The position numbers were made by a program, and so were the translations under genes. A stretch of DNA of 64,000 nucleotides from contig JAGGNK010013558.1 in assembly GCA_017590115.1 (NCBI GenBank), forward strand, positions 19,954,823-20,018,822. Direction: 5' to 3'. A model generated the notes under the pieces. The model saw only the letters and a list, made by a program, of their open reading frames with translations. It was not told the DNA's origin and searched no databases. Shown piece by piece: positions 39,616 to 52,599 of the stretch (positions are counted from its first letter, which is position 1; each line of letters opens with the position of its first letter). The DNA is from Montifringilla adamsi. Lineage: Eukaryota > Chordata > Aves > Passeriformes > Passeridae.

Positions 39616-40340
39616 TTAGGATTTTTCTTGCGAGCGGCTGTGTAGGAGGAGAAGGGTGACCAGGGGGAACAGGGCCAGCCCAGAGCCTGACCTGCACCAG
39701 ACTGGAGCCTGGCCCCACCTGCTGCAAAGCCTGCAGCTCCATCAGCTCCCAGATCCCACACGCTGCTCCCGTGCCCCACACCTCGGTCCTGTGTCCCATG
39801 CCTCGCTCTGTTCCCCACACCGTGCCCCAGGCTGGCCTCGGTCACTCCCCTAGCCCAGGTTTGAGCTGGCCCCGCTGAGCTGTGGATCCAGGTGGTTCCC
39901 ACACGGCGCAGCTGGACCCTGTGGGTGCTCAGGCTGGCCACAGGATTAAACAAATGCATCCTGGGTTGGAGGTCACGGGGAGACACCAGTCAGCATCACA
40001 GCCCGTGAGCGAGAGGCTGCCTGCACTCCTTCATTTCACAGTTGGTTATTCCTGGTGGAGAGGTCAGCTCCAGCCCAGCCCAGTCTCTGGCATGTCCCTG
40101 GGGGCTGCCAGGCCAGAGCCGTGCGGGGATGAGGGGTAGCCTTGTGTCAAGGGGGCTTCCTGCTGGGTTTGTTGCCCCCTGCCACCCGCTCCCAGGTTTG
40201 GTTTCCCGAGCCCCATCACACCCCTGGCCCATGGAGTCCACCTGTCTGGGCTCAGGTGCCAGCTCCTGGAGTGCCCCAAATACCTGTTCAGGGCATGTGT
40301 GCCATAGAGGTGGAGCAGTGGGGCTGGAGGAATGCTGCAG

Positions 40341-40412
40341 GATGGGATGGGATGGGATGGGATGGGATGGGATGGGATGGGATGGGATGGGATGGGATGG
40401 GATGGATGGGAT
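40341..40412. repeat. (GATGG)n pentanucleotide microsatellite
   Basis: Twelve exact GATGG units (40341-40400), then two or three imperfect ones. Runs of GGG separated by AT can form G-quadruplexes on the plus strand. Confidence 0.97.
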
Positions 40413-42295
40413 GTGCCAGCAGTGCCCTGTCCCATCCTCTGTGCTGCTGTGGCTGGAGTCCTCAGGGTGAGTCATGCCCTTCCCAAGGGCCTTGGCCTTG
40501 GGGACAGACACCATGATCAGTGGCAAGTGTTCTCCTTGGTTCCTCTGTCCCACATTTTCTCCTCAGCCCCTGCACACCCTCCTCTCCTCCCTCACCCTGG
40601 AAGTGGCTGTGGGTCGAGTGGGATTGGTGTGGGAGAAGACTTGGCACAGCCTGGTCCCAGCATGGCTTTCCCTCAATCCCAGTTTCTGCCCAAAGCACAG
40701 TGAAATGTGGCACGTCAGAGGGGAAGGAGGCGCTCCTGCTGAGCTGTGGAAGAAGGTCTGTGTTTGTCTGTTTGGGGGTCTGTGTTTGGACTCAGGGAGG
40801 CTGCTCTGCTCGCCTGGCTGCAGCTTCAACAGAGGGCTGTCCCCCCAAAGGGAACAAGGGATGATGAACTTTCTTTCCCAAACTTTAAATGAAAGGGGGG
40901 GAAACACATTTTTTACTTTTCCTGGCCCTTCCTTGCAGCTGTCCATCTGTCGTTTGAGTGACAGTTGAGTATTTCTAGTGAAAATTAACAGGAACAGTAT
41001 GTCAGCACCTGTGGGCAGCCCTGCAGTGTCCCTGTGCTGTCACCTCCTGGTCCTCAGAGTGTTTGGACAATGCTCCCTACAGTGTCACAGTTTTCAGTTA
41101 AAGTGACCAGTGTCTGGGTGCTCTGTTGTGCAGAGCAAAGAGAAACTTGCAGAAAGTTCACGTCAATCTTCTGCAGACTGGCTCCAGGGATGCTGGGGAG
41201 CAGCATGGCTGCGAGAGGCAGGGAGCTCTGGTAGGACAGGGTACATCTTGTGGCCCTGGAGATTCACCACCAGGTTGCTCCAAGCCCCCTCCAGCTGGAC
41301 CGACAGGGATGGGGCAGCCACAGCTTCTCTGGGCAACCTGTGACCATTCCCTGCCCTCTGTCAGTCTGGTGCCATTCTTCCTGGCACTCCAGGTCCTTGT
41401 CCAAAGCCCCTCTCCAGCTCTCTGGAGCCCCTTCAGGCCCTGGCAGGAGCCCTGAGGTCGTTGTGCAGACCCTGGCCCGGGCAGGGCTTGGCAGGGAGCA
41501 GGGCTGGGCAGCGCGGGCAGGGGGCAGGAAGCAGCACAGGGCCCTGCTCATTGTTTTACTTCCACTTCTCCTCCGTGCCCGGGCAGGGCACACCCCGTGC
41601 TGTGCTTGGAGCTGCGGAACAGGAATTTCCTGGGGACCGTGGGTGGGAGCCGCGAGCAGCCAGGGTGGGCGGTGAGGGGCTGCTCCGAGGGGCTGCTCCT
41701 GCCTGCACGGAGCCCTCGCTGTCCCCCGGGTCCCCCCTGGGCACAGCTGGGATGGCCCCTGGCCATCAGAGCCACACCAGGCTGGAGCCCGCGTCCTGCC
41801 CGTGCTGGGGTGACCTGGACAAGGAGAACAGGGGGAGGAAGGACAGGCAGAGCTTCCAGAGGAAGAGTGCTCACCACTGCCTCTAAATTTATCTTTCCTG
41901 TTTCTCAGCAGCAGCATTGTCTCATGCCCGTTCTCTGTGGTGTCAGGCCGTTCTCCCCTCTCTGCCTCTCTCCTGGCACCCTGTCCCTCACCGTGTTATC
42001 CCGGTTTAACCAGCTCTGTCTCTCCCCTTCTTTCACTTTCAAGTGTTAATCCTGGTGTGCTCCTGGCTGCTTCTCCCTTCTCTCACCTCCGGTCTGTTCC
42101 ACACCCACCATCCCAGAGCCCTCCCCATGTCCTGCAGCACCAGCCCCTGGCCCGGGGGTTAAACTGGGAACTGGGTGGTTTCCAGTTCCTCTGGGCCCAG
42201 GACTGGAATCCATGAGCAAGCTGGAGAACAGGCAGCAGGTTTCCCTTTGTCCAGCCCATGATGGGCTGCTCTGAAGGGTGAACTTCTCCTTGGAG

Positions 42296-42345
42296 CCATG
42301 GAACCGTTTTGGTTTGACAAGACCTTTGAGATCACAGAAGCCTCA
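42296..42345 (-). mobile_element. CR1 LINE 3'-end fragment (antisense)
   Basis: GGTTTGACAAGACCTTTGAG resembles the reverse complement of the CR1 3' UTR (GGTTGGAAAAGACCTTTAAG). The match is short and degenerate. Confidence 0.45.
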
Positions 42346-42805
42346 GGGCAGCCTGGCCTGCTCATCCCAACCTCCCCAAGAGATGCTGCAGTGACCAGGC
42401 AGGTCAGGGACACCCTGGACTGGCTGGGTGGATTGGGGATGCCCAGGACCAGCCTGGCTGGTGGCTGCTGTTGGGAAGAATTGTTTTTGTGGTTAGGATG
42501 GATGTTCCAGGGAGCTGCTTCCCTTCCCAGTCAGTGCCCAGGGATTGTGAGGGTCTCCTTCCTCACAAAGGACTTTCCACTCTGAATCCTGACCCCGCTC
42601 CCATCCAAAATGTAGGCACCTTAAACTCCCAACCCAAACACCTCCCTGCTCCATGGCAGTCAATTCTTTGTCAGTTTATTGAGCCTGCTGAGAGTCGCCC
42701 TTGCCGGGCACAGGCTGCCCTGCCCTGCTGGCTCTGCCCTTGGCTTTGCTGCAGGGCCATCAGTTTGTCCTTGCTGTGGCCATTCTGTGCTGGCTGTGCA
42801 CAAAG

Positions 42806-42953
42806 TCTCCAGCCCTGGAAGTGTTCAAATGCTGTGTGGACGTGGCACCTGGGGACGTGTTTTAGTGGTGGCCTTGGCAGTGCTGGGGAGCGGTTGGACT
42901 GCACGGTCTCAGAGGGTTTTTCAGCCCTAGTGATTCCATGATTCCATGATTCC
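42806..42953 (+). mobile_element. CR1 LINE 3'-end fragment (sense)
   Basis: CCTGGAAGTGTTCAAATGC, TGTTTTAGTGGTGGCCTTGG and GCGGTTGGACTGCACG follow the CR1 3' consensus in order. The fragment ends in three ATTCCATG-like octamers, the characteristic CR1 tail. Confidence 0.9.
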
Positions 42954-43610
42954 AGCCCCCTCATACGTGCCCGTGGCTGAGGGGGCACCAGCTCTGTGAG
43001 CTAATGTCCTTCAGAGGAGCTCTGACCTCGGGCCAGGAGTGCCCTCTGGAGAAAAGATGTTTTCCCAGAGGGAGAACCGTGGGCAGAGCTGGACGAGTCT
43101 CCCCCCTCAGAGCTCTGAGTCTCTGCTGAGCCCCCTCCCATCCCTCCCCGCCTGCCTTGGCCGCCCCACAGAGCCCGGCTGGGCCGTCGCCCCCCAAGAG
43201 CTGCCTGGATTAGGGGGCTCCCGTAGGCTGCTTTGGCCGTGTGGTTATCAACGAGGGACACGCAGAAGGAAGTTATTTCAGCAGCTGAGTATTGTGTGTG
43301 TTTATGGCTCTTCTGGCCGTGCACTAAGTACAGGGGTTGTGTAGGGTGGGGTGAGAACGGGGAGGGCAAGTGGGACAGGGTGAGCCAGAGCTGCCAGAAC
43401 CAAGGCAGAGACAGCCCAGCCTCACTGAGACCTTGGGAGATATTAATTAGGATGAGCAAATGGTGCAGATATCCCCACCCTCCTGCTCGTGAGCGGGATT
43501 TCCCACTGCATCTCCCTGCATCCCCCAGCCAGCCCTGTCCGAGCAGTGTGTGCCAGGCAGGTGACCCTGCCCACAGTGCCCCCAGCAGCTCCCAGGCCAG
43601 GTTCATCCAG

Positions 43611-43692
43611 CATTTGTTTTCAGAAACGTTTGTTTTCATTTTCAGAAGCATTTGTTTTCATTTTCAGAAGCATTTGTTTTCATCCAGCTCTG
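43611..43692. repeat. 22-bp tandem repeat
   Basis: The unit CATTTGTTTTCATTTTCAGA(AG) is repeated about three and a half times, AT-rich. Confidence 0.85.
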
Positions 43693-44859
43693 TTTTCAGG
43701 AACAGGACAGCCCCGGGCTGCGGGGCCCTGGGCAGTGTCCCAGCGAGCTCCCGGGGTGCCAGCGTGTCTGTGTCACCTGTCCTGCCACTGACTCACGGGA
43801 CAGCAGTGCCAGACCCCGTTCTTCCAGCTCCTTTGCAAAAGATAAAGATGTGTATTTCTGTATAAAATCCTGGCCTCTGCCCAGAGTCAGGAGCACTGCA
43901 GGAGCTTTCACAGCATGATGAGACACAAAAGCTCACGGGCAATAAGCAGGAATTGCGTTTCACCCTGGCCCTGTGACCTGGCAGCAGCGTGGCATCCCCA
44001 GAGCAGAGCTCTGCCTTCCCCCAGGAAAAGCAGCCGAGTCCTGTGCTGCTGTGGGTCTCCGAGGTGCTGGCACACAGGCAGGCTGTGGGGCAGCAGGCAC
44101 GGCTGGCTTGGGGCATGTGGGGAGATGTGTCTTCCACACCTGCCTTGGGTCAGTCCTGAGCTGGGAATTCATGAACTGCCACCACTTTGTCCGGTGCCTC
44201 CTGCTCCACCTGGCCAAGCCAGCCTCCCAAACACTCGTCCCTGACCTGCTCAGCTGTGCAGAAAAGGATCTGAAATGTTTCCCACTTTGGGGATCTGAAA
44301 GTAGAAGTGGTCTTGGCAGCTGCGCAGCTGGGTTTGTTCCTGTAATGGTGGGACAGGTCAGAGAGCCTTGTTGTTGGAAAACTGGCAGTGGGACAGTCCC
44401 AGGCAGCCTGGTGCAGAGCCTGGTGTGGGTGCAAGGGGGCTCAGTGCTCCCCAGTTCCTGCCCATACCTCCTCCTGCTGTGGTGCAAAGCTCTGGTTCCC
44501 TCCCCTGCCTTCACCTGGGGTCTGTGGGAAGTGCCGCTCACTGGGTTTGGGACTGGCTGCGTGGGCTGAGCTCCACAGCCAGTTCCCTGTGCCAGAGGTG
44601 ATTCCTGAGCTGCAGGTTGGTGTCCCCCGTGCAGGTTCAGCCGTGCCTCACTCACTGAGACCTTCCCCATGGCTGGGGCACGCCGCAGTTGCTGGTGCTG
44701 TGCTCAGGGATGTCCCGGGGCTGTGGCACACAGGGGCAGTTTCTCCAAGGCAGAAGAGGCTCAGAGTCTGGAGCTGAGGGCAGACACAGCACAAAGTGTC
44801 CCCTGCCCTGCAGCCCCTCGCCCTCCAGCACAGCCCTCCAGCAGACACACGCATGCCCG

Positions 44860-44925
44860 GTTGAGTATTAATTATCACGCTCAAATTAGAGCCCCTCAGC
44901 TATGATTAACTCATTGCCCAGCCCT
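44860..44925. other. AT-rich block with several homeodomain-type motifs
   Basis: TTGAGTATTAATTATCACG, CAAATTAGAG and CTATGATTAACTCATTG lie within 65 bp of otherwise GC-rich intron. Possible enhancer; unproven. Confidence 0.3.
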
Positions 44926-47267
44926 GCAGCAGGGCCAGCAGACACGGGGTGGTGGCAGAGCTCAGTGATGCCCAGCTGTGGGGGCACAGCAGCCCCTGGG
45001 CAGCCCCAGCCCTGCAGGAGCCGTCCCTCGTGGCTGGGGTGAGCTGCAGCAGAGCAGTGGGGAGCTGCTTGTGCTGTGCTGGGGGCTGGGGGGCTCTGAG
45101 GGGCAGCATCTGCCGGGGTGCAGGCTCGGGGGGTGCTCCCCAGTGCCCGTGGGACACTGAACAGCCACACGAGCTATTCGCCCTCCTCACTGCCTTGGCT
45201 CTGCTGGGACACTGCTGGTGCCAGGAACGGATCTGTGTTTCCATTTCTCTGTCCTCACAGTCCAGCACAGGGCAGAGCCTGGGGAGACAGGAACAGGCGG
45301 GCCCAGGAGCCACTGTCCTGCAGAACGGACGGGCTCCACACAGGGGAGTATCAAAACTGGACTGAAGTTGTTCCCAGGCATAAGGGCAGCGATGCTCCTG
45401 AAAGTAACACCCTTAAGTGAGACCCTTCCCACTGTGGGGATCTTCCCTTGCAGCCGAGCAGCTCTTTCACATCCTTTGTTCCCTTTGGGGTGACAGGCAT
45501 TTGTACCATTTTGGCTTTTCCCCTTTCACAGCCAGCTGGGTCACGCACACCAGGATTCCCGAGCTCCTCCTGCCTGTGTGTTGTCTCCTCAGACCTCTGG
45601 CCACGTTTATGGCTCTGTCCTGAATCCCAGCAGTTCATGATTAACCCCAGGCCTGGGGATGCTGAGCAGGAGCTGTGTCCAGCAGGAGGGATGCCACAGG
45701 GGCTCAGGATGTTCCTCTCACCCTCAGCCTGGGCTGCTTTGGGGTCGGATGGGATCACACCTGGTCTCTGCAGGACACCAGGCTGCCTGTTGCCTCTGTC
45801 CCAGAGGACCTGCTGTCCTGGTGGGCTCCGTCCCTCTGGGTGTCAGCTCCCTTTGTCCCCCACCCCAGCGCTGCTCTGGCCCTGCCCCTTGGTTCATCCG
45901 GGGCTGTCTGGGCACTTTGGGCCATCTCCACACACGGGGCTCTGTTAACCCCTGCCCCTGCTGAGGATGCCAGAGGCACAGGGGCAGTGCTGGCACTCAC
46001 AGACCCGGGTAGAAGCCCCGCTGGGCCTTTCCAGGCAAGGCTGGGTGCTGGCAGGTTTGGGACCTGCGGAGCAAAGGGGGCTGCACGCACCCTTTGCCCT
46101 CTGCTCCCTGCAGGACCCAGCACAGCAGCAGCCCCCGGGCTTGCCTCTGCCACAGCCATCCCTGATCTTTCCCTGCAAGCTTTTGGGGGTTGACCTGAAT
46201 TCACACTTGTTTGGGGTGTTTGCTCCTTCATTTTCCAGAGGAGCAGTGAGGAGGTGAAGGTGGTCCCGTTGCTGGGTCCTTTTCCTTTCTGTCCCCATCT
46301 GTGTGTGAGTGCTGGGAACGGGTTTGCCAGCGCCTCGGCGCCTTTCAGGGTCTTCGCAAAGAGCAGATTTATTTTCTGCTGTGCTGAGAATTAGCTCCCC
46401 TTTCTTCCTCTTCCCTCTGCCCCCGCTGGAAAGAGAGAGAATGCAGGGAAGAAGAAAGGATTTCCATCGCGGCGGTGATTGGCACAGCCCTGAATGAGAG
46501 GTCATTCCAGCCGGCTCTTTCTTTTCAGGGCCCTTTTTTCCTGCTCCCTGTATTCAGGCTGGCAGCATTCTTTCTTTTCAAAGCTCCTCTGTCTGTCTCT
46601 CTCTTCCCCCTCCTTTATTTTTCATCCCTTTTCTTTACTTTTGCTGTCTTTTCATTCTGTTTTTCTCCACCCCCTTGGGGCTCCATTTTTTTCTTTCCCT
46701 TTTCCTCTATTCAGTTCCTTTTTTTCTTCTCGCATCTCTTTTGAATAGCTCGGCTATTTTCGGAGAGGAAAGGGACTGTGCCGGGGAGAAGCCGTTACAG
46801 CAAGGAGGAACTTGAAAGTCTTTTCTTTCCCTGTTTATTTCATTTAAAAGCAAAAATTGTTTTCCAAGGCAGAGCGAGGGTTCAGTGTGGAGCCTCTGAA
46901 GGCAGGCTGGGACAGCAGCAGGGCTGGGGCCGTGCCTGCTCCTGGCAGAACCCATTTTCTGCTGGTCCCAAACCCCTGGCAAACCCCTGGAGCACCGGCG
47001 CTCTGGGGTGGGTGCTGCCAGAGGGGTCCAGGCACAGCAGCCCCTCTCCCTCAGCTCACCCTCAGCAGTTACCTGGTTTAGAGGCTGTTCCTGCCTCTGG
47101 GCTCAGAGCAGCAGCATTTTTGGGGATGAGGTGACCCTAATCTCTGAAGGCAGCTCCCGGACCTCTGCTGCAGCACACACCTGCATGCACAGGGGTGGGA
47201 GTGGAGGGCGTGTTGGTTCCAGAGGGGAGTGGGGGGCTCACACAGGGAGCCCCTGAGGACAGGCGGG

Positions 47268-47320
47268 ATGTGCCAGGTGTGCAGGTGCCAGGTGTGCAGG
47301 TGCCAGGTGTGCAGGTGCCC
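47268..47320. repeat. 16-bp tandem repeat
   Basis: GTGTGCAGGTGCCAG units occur three times in direct succession. Confidence 0.85.
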
Positions 47321-47719
47321 AGAGCAGTCACTGCACTCAGAGCAGAGGGACGCAGGGTGCAGGCTCAGCCCTTCCCCAGAGGAGTGGCAGGAAGGGTCTC
47401 ACACCTCCTCAAGCCCGGGGGTCCCGTGGCTCTGAGGAAAGCCCTCGCTCAGCAGGTGAGGCTGGGCCCTTCACTGCTCCAGGTGCCACCAGAGCTGGGC
47501 TGGCTGTCACCGCTGCCCTGCTGCCGTGCTTCTGGAGGGCAGAAGGGCTGGAAGAGCAGGCCTGAAGCATGACCAGTTTGCTCTGCAGATTGAGGGAGGA
47601 GATGTTGAGCCCTGTGGCACCGCAGCAGGAGCTCCTTGGGAAGGCAGGTGGGGCCAAGAAGAATCCCCTTCCAAAGTGCTCCCTGCCTGGGCAGCACTCT
47701 GGGCATGAACCATTGGTGG

Positions 47720-47995
47720 CTTTGTGCAGCTTCAGTGGGGCTTTGGTGCGGTGTTGGTGCAGCTTTGGTGAGGATTTGGTGAGGTTTTGATGTGGTTTTG
47801 ATGCAGCTTTGGTGAGGATTTGGTGTGGTGTTGGTGCAGCTTTGGTGAGGATTTGGTGAGGTTTTGGTGTGGTTTTGATGCAGCTTTGGTGAGGGTTTGG
47901 GGTGGTGTTGGTGCAGCTTTGGTGAGGTTTTGGTGCGGTGTTGGTGCAGCTTTGGTGAGGTTTTGGTGTGGTTTTGATGCAGCTTTGGCTGCTCA
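47720..47995. repeat. Minisatellite with 33/44-bp higher-order units on an 11-bp base
   Basis: Each higher-order unit begins GCAGCTTTGGTGAGG. Successive units are 44, 33, 44, 33, 33 and 33 bp, all multiples of an 11-bp GGTTTTGGTGT-like monomer. Confidence 0.9.
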
Positions 47996-48382
47996 CAGAC
48001 CACGCCTGGCTGCAGCAGAGCGCTGGCTCCAGCCTTTGCCCTGGCTCAGCCCATACCAAGTTCCCTAAAGATGCCTCCCCAGGGCAGGGACAGTGCTGGT
48101 GGCCACGGGCCTGCTCCGCTGGCCTCCTGGCTGTGCCACAAGACAGGAGCTCCGTGGAGGTGACCCCGAGCCAGGGCCAGGCTGCCTGCCCCTTCCACTG
48201 GCCCCAGAGCCGGGAGCAGCCTGCCTTCCTCCCCTCTTTCCCTCACCCCTGTGCCCAAATGGATGCAGTCAGGGCTCTGGTTTTCAGGAAACACCTTTTC
48301 CACATGCATTGTAGTCTGCCCTTGTTTTGCTGTACCTCTGTGGCACAGGAGCTGCTGACTTCTCTGCTGGCTGTGTTAGGAC

Positions 48383-48460
48383 CATGGAGTGATGGAATCC
48401 CAGACCTGGAGGGACCTCAGGGATCACCTGGTCCCATCTTTTCTGGGAGAAGTCCAGGCC
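48383..48460 (-). mobile_element. CR1 LINE 3'-end fragment (antisense)
   Basis: GATGGAATCCCAGACCTGGA followed by GGGACCTCAGGGATCACCTG matches the reverse complement of the CR1 3' end. Truncated. Confidence 0.65.
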
Positions 48461-48634
48461 AGACAGGAGGGGCTGCAGGTCAGGGCTGCCAGGTGCTGGA
48501 GGAGGGTGGCAGGGCACTGTCACCCCACTGTCCTCAGCCAAGAGGCACTTTGGGGCGTGGGCAGGGGGCTGTGCCAGGCTGCGGAGGGCGGGAGCGGGGC
48601 CAGGGCCCCGTGGTTAATTAAACTGATCATTTCT

Positions 48635-49110
48635 TTAAAGTGAGATTCAAATAATTGTAACCCTGAGATAGAGAAGGCATTGGAGGAGATGAAATGGGAG
48701 AGGGAGAGAAAGGAAGCAAAGGACAGAGGTTCAGAATGGAGAGGGAGATTAGGAGAGAGATGAAAGAGAGAGGAGAAAGATAAGAGGGAGAGAGGGGACA
48801 GATCTCGGCGCGAGATGGGCGTTGCCAGGGAAACGGGAAGAATGAGGGAGCAACTGGAGGGATGGAGGAGCAGAGGATACTGGGGGTGGGGAGCGAGGGA
48901 TGGAGAGCAGAGGGATGGAGGAACAGAGGAGCAGAGGGATGGAGGAACAGAGGAACAGGGGAATGGAGGAGCAGAGGGATGGAGGCTGGAGGGATGGAGA
49001 GCAGAGGGATGGAGGAGCAGAGGAACAGGGGAATGGAGGAGCAGAGGGATGGAGGCTGGAGGGGTGGAGAGGAGAGGGATGGAGAGCAGAGGGATAAAGC
49101 CTCAGTGTCA
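48635..49110. repeat. Long purine-rich tract with embedded minisatellite
   Basis: About 470 bp are dominated by A/G on the plus strand, briefly interrupted near 48800-48835. From about 48860 it becomes a tandem array of GGATGGAGGAGCAGAGG-type units with variable spacing. Confidence 0.85.
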
Positions 49111-50540
49111 GAAGGAGGAAAAAGGGGATTTCCAGCAGAAGAGGAAGCAGGAGTGGCATGTCACAGCTCAGCACAGGTGCCTCTGTGCTGGGAAGAGCAT
49201 TTGGGATGGCAGCTCTGTCCCTCAGCTGTTGCTGTCCGAGCCTGACCCGCTCACCCCAGGTGCCAGGGCTGGATCCCAGATCCCTGGGCAGATAATCAGG
49301 AAGCAGGCAGCTCTGTGCTCATCACACTTTGTTCTGCAGCCCTGGTAGCCTCTGGTTATTTGAAACCATTCCCTTTTCCCTCCCAGTCAGAGTTTGCCAA
49401 TAACCATACATTTTCGAAGGGTAACTATTTCCCTCTGACTGATGGACACGGCGATCAGAGTGAGAATATCCCAGTTCTGTGGAATGCTTTCAGAGGAAAT
49501 GCCCCTGAAGGGGCTGGGATTGCTCTGGTAACCCCCTCTCCTCCATGAACCCTTGTCTCTCCCAGGACCTCACTTTCCCCAACTTGGTTTTCCACCTGCT
49601 CTTACTAAAAACATTATCAACATCCCTCTGCAAACCCCAGGGTGTGTCCTTGTTTGGTGAAGCCAAAGCCCCCAGGGACTGCTCTCCCTGCACCCAGAAG
49701 CACTTCAGTGACACTGTGATGTCACGTCTGTCACTCTCTGAGCCCCTGACAGTGGAGGTTTCTTTTTTCTGGAGAAGTTTTCCTTAAAACAAAAGTTTTC
49801 CTTTAAAAATGTAGTTTGACAGTATCTGGTGTGGAGACACCGAGTGAATTTAAACAGGTATTTGTTTTCTGTGGCTCCTGCCCGTTTCTCAGAGCTTTGG
49901 CTCATTTTTACAGCAGTTCCTCTGTATCAGGGTCAGTTCTGGGGCAAGAAGTGCCAGGTTTGGTTCTGCCACGGTGTGTGGAGCCGCTCTGTGGGTCAGC
50001 CCCTGGCACACACCACCAACATAGAGCCAGGGCCGGCAGTGCAGCCAAGGTGACCCCCAGATCCTTGGGCTGGTGCAGGACAGACATGCTGGGTCAGGTT
50101 TAAGAATAATTTGGTTGTGATTTTCAGGAAAACAACATTTTTCTTTTCGAAATTGTGGGGGGTTGAGCAGCTTTATGTGAAATCTGCAGGCAAGATGAAA
50201 GCCTGTTTTCCCCTTTATTAAATTTAAATGAAGGCTGCTTTTGAGAAAGAAAGGAAAATAAAATCAAAGGTTTTCTCACAAATATCAGATCCATTATCAG
50301 CCATTTTCTGGTAAAAAGTCTTGAACAGTTTTACTCCCCCCTTCCCCAGTGAGAACCCCAAATGCCCAGGGTCTCACTTTGTCCTGAGGCTCGATCCTGT
50401 GCCTCGGGAGCTTTTCCCCCAAGGTCTGCACCTCACATCTGTCCCCAGGGAACCTCCCAGGACGCCCAGGCACTGGGAGCAGAGGGGCTGCAGAAGGGTC
50501 CTGCAGGGAGCCCTGCAGCGGGGTGCTGCAGTGGGGCTGG

Positions 50541-50727
50541 CCAGGAGCAAGTGCTGAGTGCCCTGTTCCCCATGGCACCGGGCCTGCCAGGCACCCTGGG
50601 AGCCCGTGCAGGGCCAGGTGAGTCACACTGCTGCAGGGAGCAAGTGCTGAATGCCCTTCCCCGTGGCACCGGGCCTGCCAGGCACCCTGGGAGCCCGTGC
50701 AGGGCCAGGTGAGTCACACTGCTGCAG
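50541..50727. repeat. Two-copy tandem duplication of about 90 bp
   Basis: GGAGCAAGTGCTGA...CAGGGCCAGGTGAGTCACACTGCTGCAG occurs twice in direct succession with few differences. Confidence 0.9.
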
Positions 50728-52599
50728 GCGCCAGCTGGGCCTGGCACTGCCCGCGTGGCTGCCCTCACCCTGAGGGGCTGAGCTGGGACACAGCCCTGGC
50801 AGCAGCCTGGGCTCCTTGGGACAGCTCAGGAGTAAATCAATCCCCAAACCCTTTGGATTTTGGGTACCTGGGCGTCCCTTCTCTGCAGCAATGGCTGGGG
50901 AGTGCTGCTGCCTCTGGGCTGCTGGGGGGACTGGGAATGGAGCCAGTGGCAAACAGGGGTCACTGACACCTCCGTGGAGGCTGGGGGCAGCTGGGGCCGT
51001 GCCCCCTCCAGGGGCCGTGCCTCGCTTGGCTCTGGGGGCGTGGGTGCTCCTTTAGCTCAGACCCTTTCGGGTCTCAGGGGTTACAGGCAAACCTGGGGGC
51101 GCAAAGGTGAGGCTGCTGCGGACCAGGTGAAATGTTTCCCTGCTGCCCAGCTGAGGATTCACCGGGCTCTTGTCTCTAGAGTGGTGGTGCTGGCCGAGGG
51201 GCTGCGTGGGTGGCACAAGGGCTGGGCAGGTGGGTGAAACCGAGGGAGGTAAAACAGCAAAGGGAAGGGAAACGTGTCCACAGACACGGCACTGGTGGTT
51301 GGAAAATCTGAATCCAGCAAGGAATGTGCTGGGAGTGGAGAACCTGTTGTGCAGATGCTGCTGCCACAGGGACCTAGTGAGAAGTATTTGGGGAGCTAAT
51401 CATGGAGCAAGAGAGGGAAATGGAAGTGAAATTGCACAAAGAAGTGAAAGCCATGAAAAAAGTCTGCTGTAAGTGAGCAGGTGGTGAGTGAGGAGCTGGT
51501 GGAGGCTCTGAGGGGAGCAGCCAGGGCAGGGGAGGGCACAGGATGTGCCAGGACAGAGCCTGCGTCTTCCCAGATGAGTTGGGAAACATGGGAGGAGAGA
51601 TTGCACCAAAACTAAACCTCGGAGTGGGAGGAAAAATGAAGAAAGAACCCCAAATTTCACAACCCCAAAGAGTCAGGGAGAGCAGGCACTGCTGCTGGCC
51701 CAGGTGCATCCACCCTGCAGAGCTGGCCAGGGGGAGGTGGATGGGTGGACTGGGGGCCACTGGCAGAGGGGACACTGCAGGCGTGTCCGTGTGACCCCAG
51801 CTGGGACCAGGGTGGCAGGCGAGGGTGAAGGAGCCCGAGGGACCCGAGCCTGGCACGAAGGGCTGGCCTTGAAACCGACGGGTTATTCAGGCTGCAGGAG
51901 GGCTTGCTTCCCAGCAGCAGCACCGGAGGGGCCCTGAGCGTGGGGGTGCAAGCCTGCGGGTGCAGCCGCAGCTCCGGGCTGGGCAGAGGAGGGGCTGGGG
52001 GAGCTCTCGTGTCCCTGCTGGGCACAGCAGCCCGTGCAGCCCCGGCCCTGGCCGGGCTGGGCTGGGAGCAGGGGCTGGCAGCGCTGCGGGGTCGCGGGGA
52101 GCTGAAATGCGTGACCCCAGCTGGCGTGGCAGTGCATTGGGAAATGGTGTTTCCAGCCGCCCTGGCGAGTCCCGGGGCGCGAACGGGGAAGTGAGAGCGG
52201 GAAGCGGAGCAGCTGCCGAGCCCCGTTCCGCTCCCCGGGCGCTGTCGGCGCGGCTCCGGGCGGACCTGCCGCGGCACCGGCTCCGGGCGCCAGCGACACG
52301 GGCACGCAGGTTTGTGCGGCGCGGGGCTTCGCTTTCCTGCCGAGCCGGCAGCTCGTCTCCTTCCCCAGCGCAGGAACCCACGGCCACTTTCCCCTAAACG
52401 CCTCTCTTTCGGGGTGCTCGTGAGATTCTCCGGTGCCGGCCTGGGGAACATGTGGGTGCGCTGTTCCTGTCTCGTGGGGCTTGTTTTGGGGGGCAGAGAC
52501 CAGCGCCGTGCGGGGGGCCACTGACCCCTCTGCCACGCTGGGCTCGTGGGGACAGAGCTGGGTCCCCGTCCCGTGTCCCCTCTCCTCTGCTGCGAGGGC

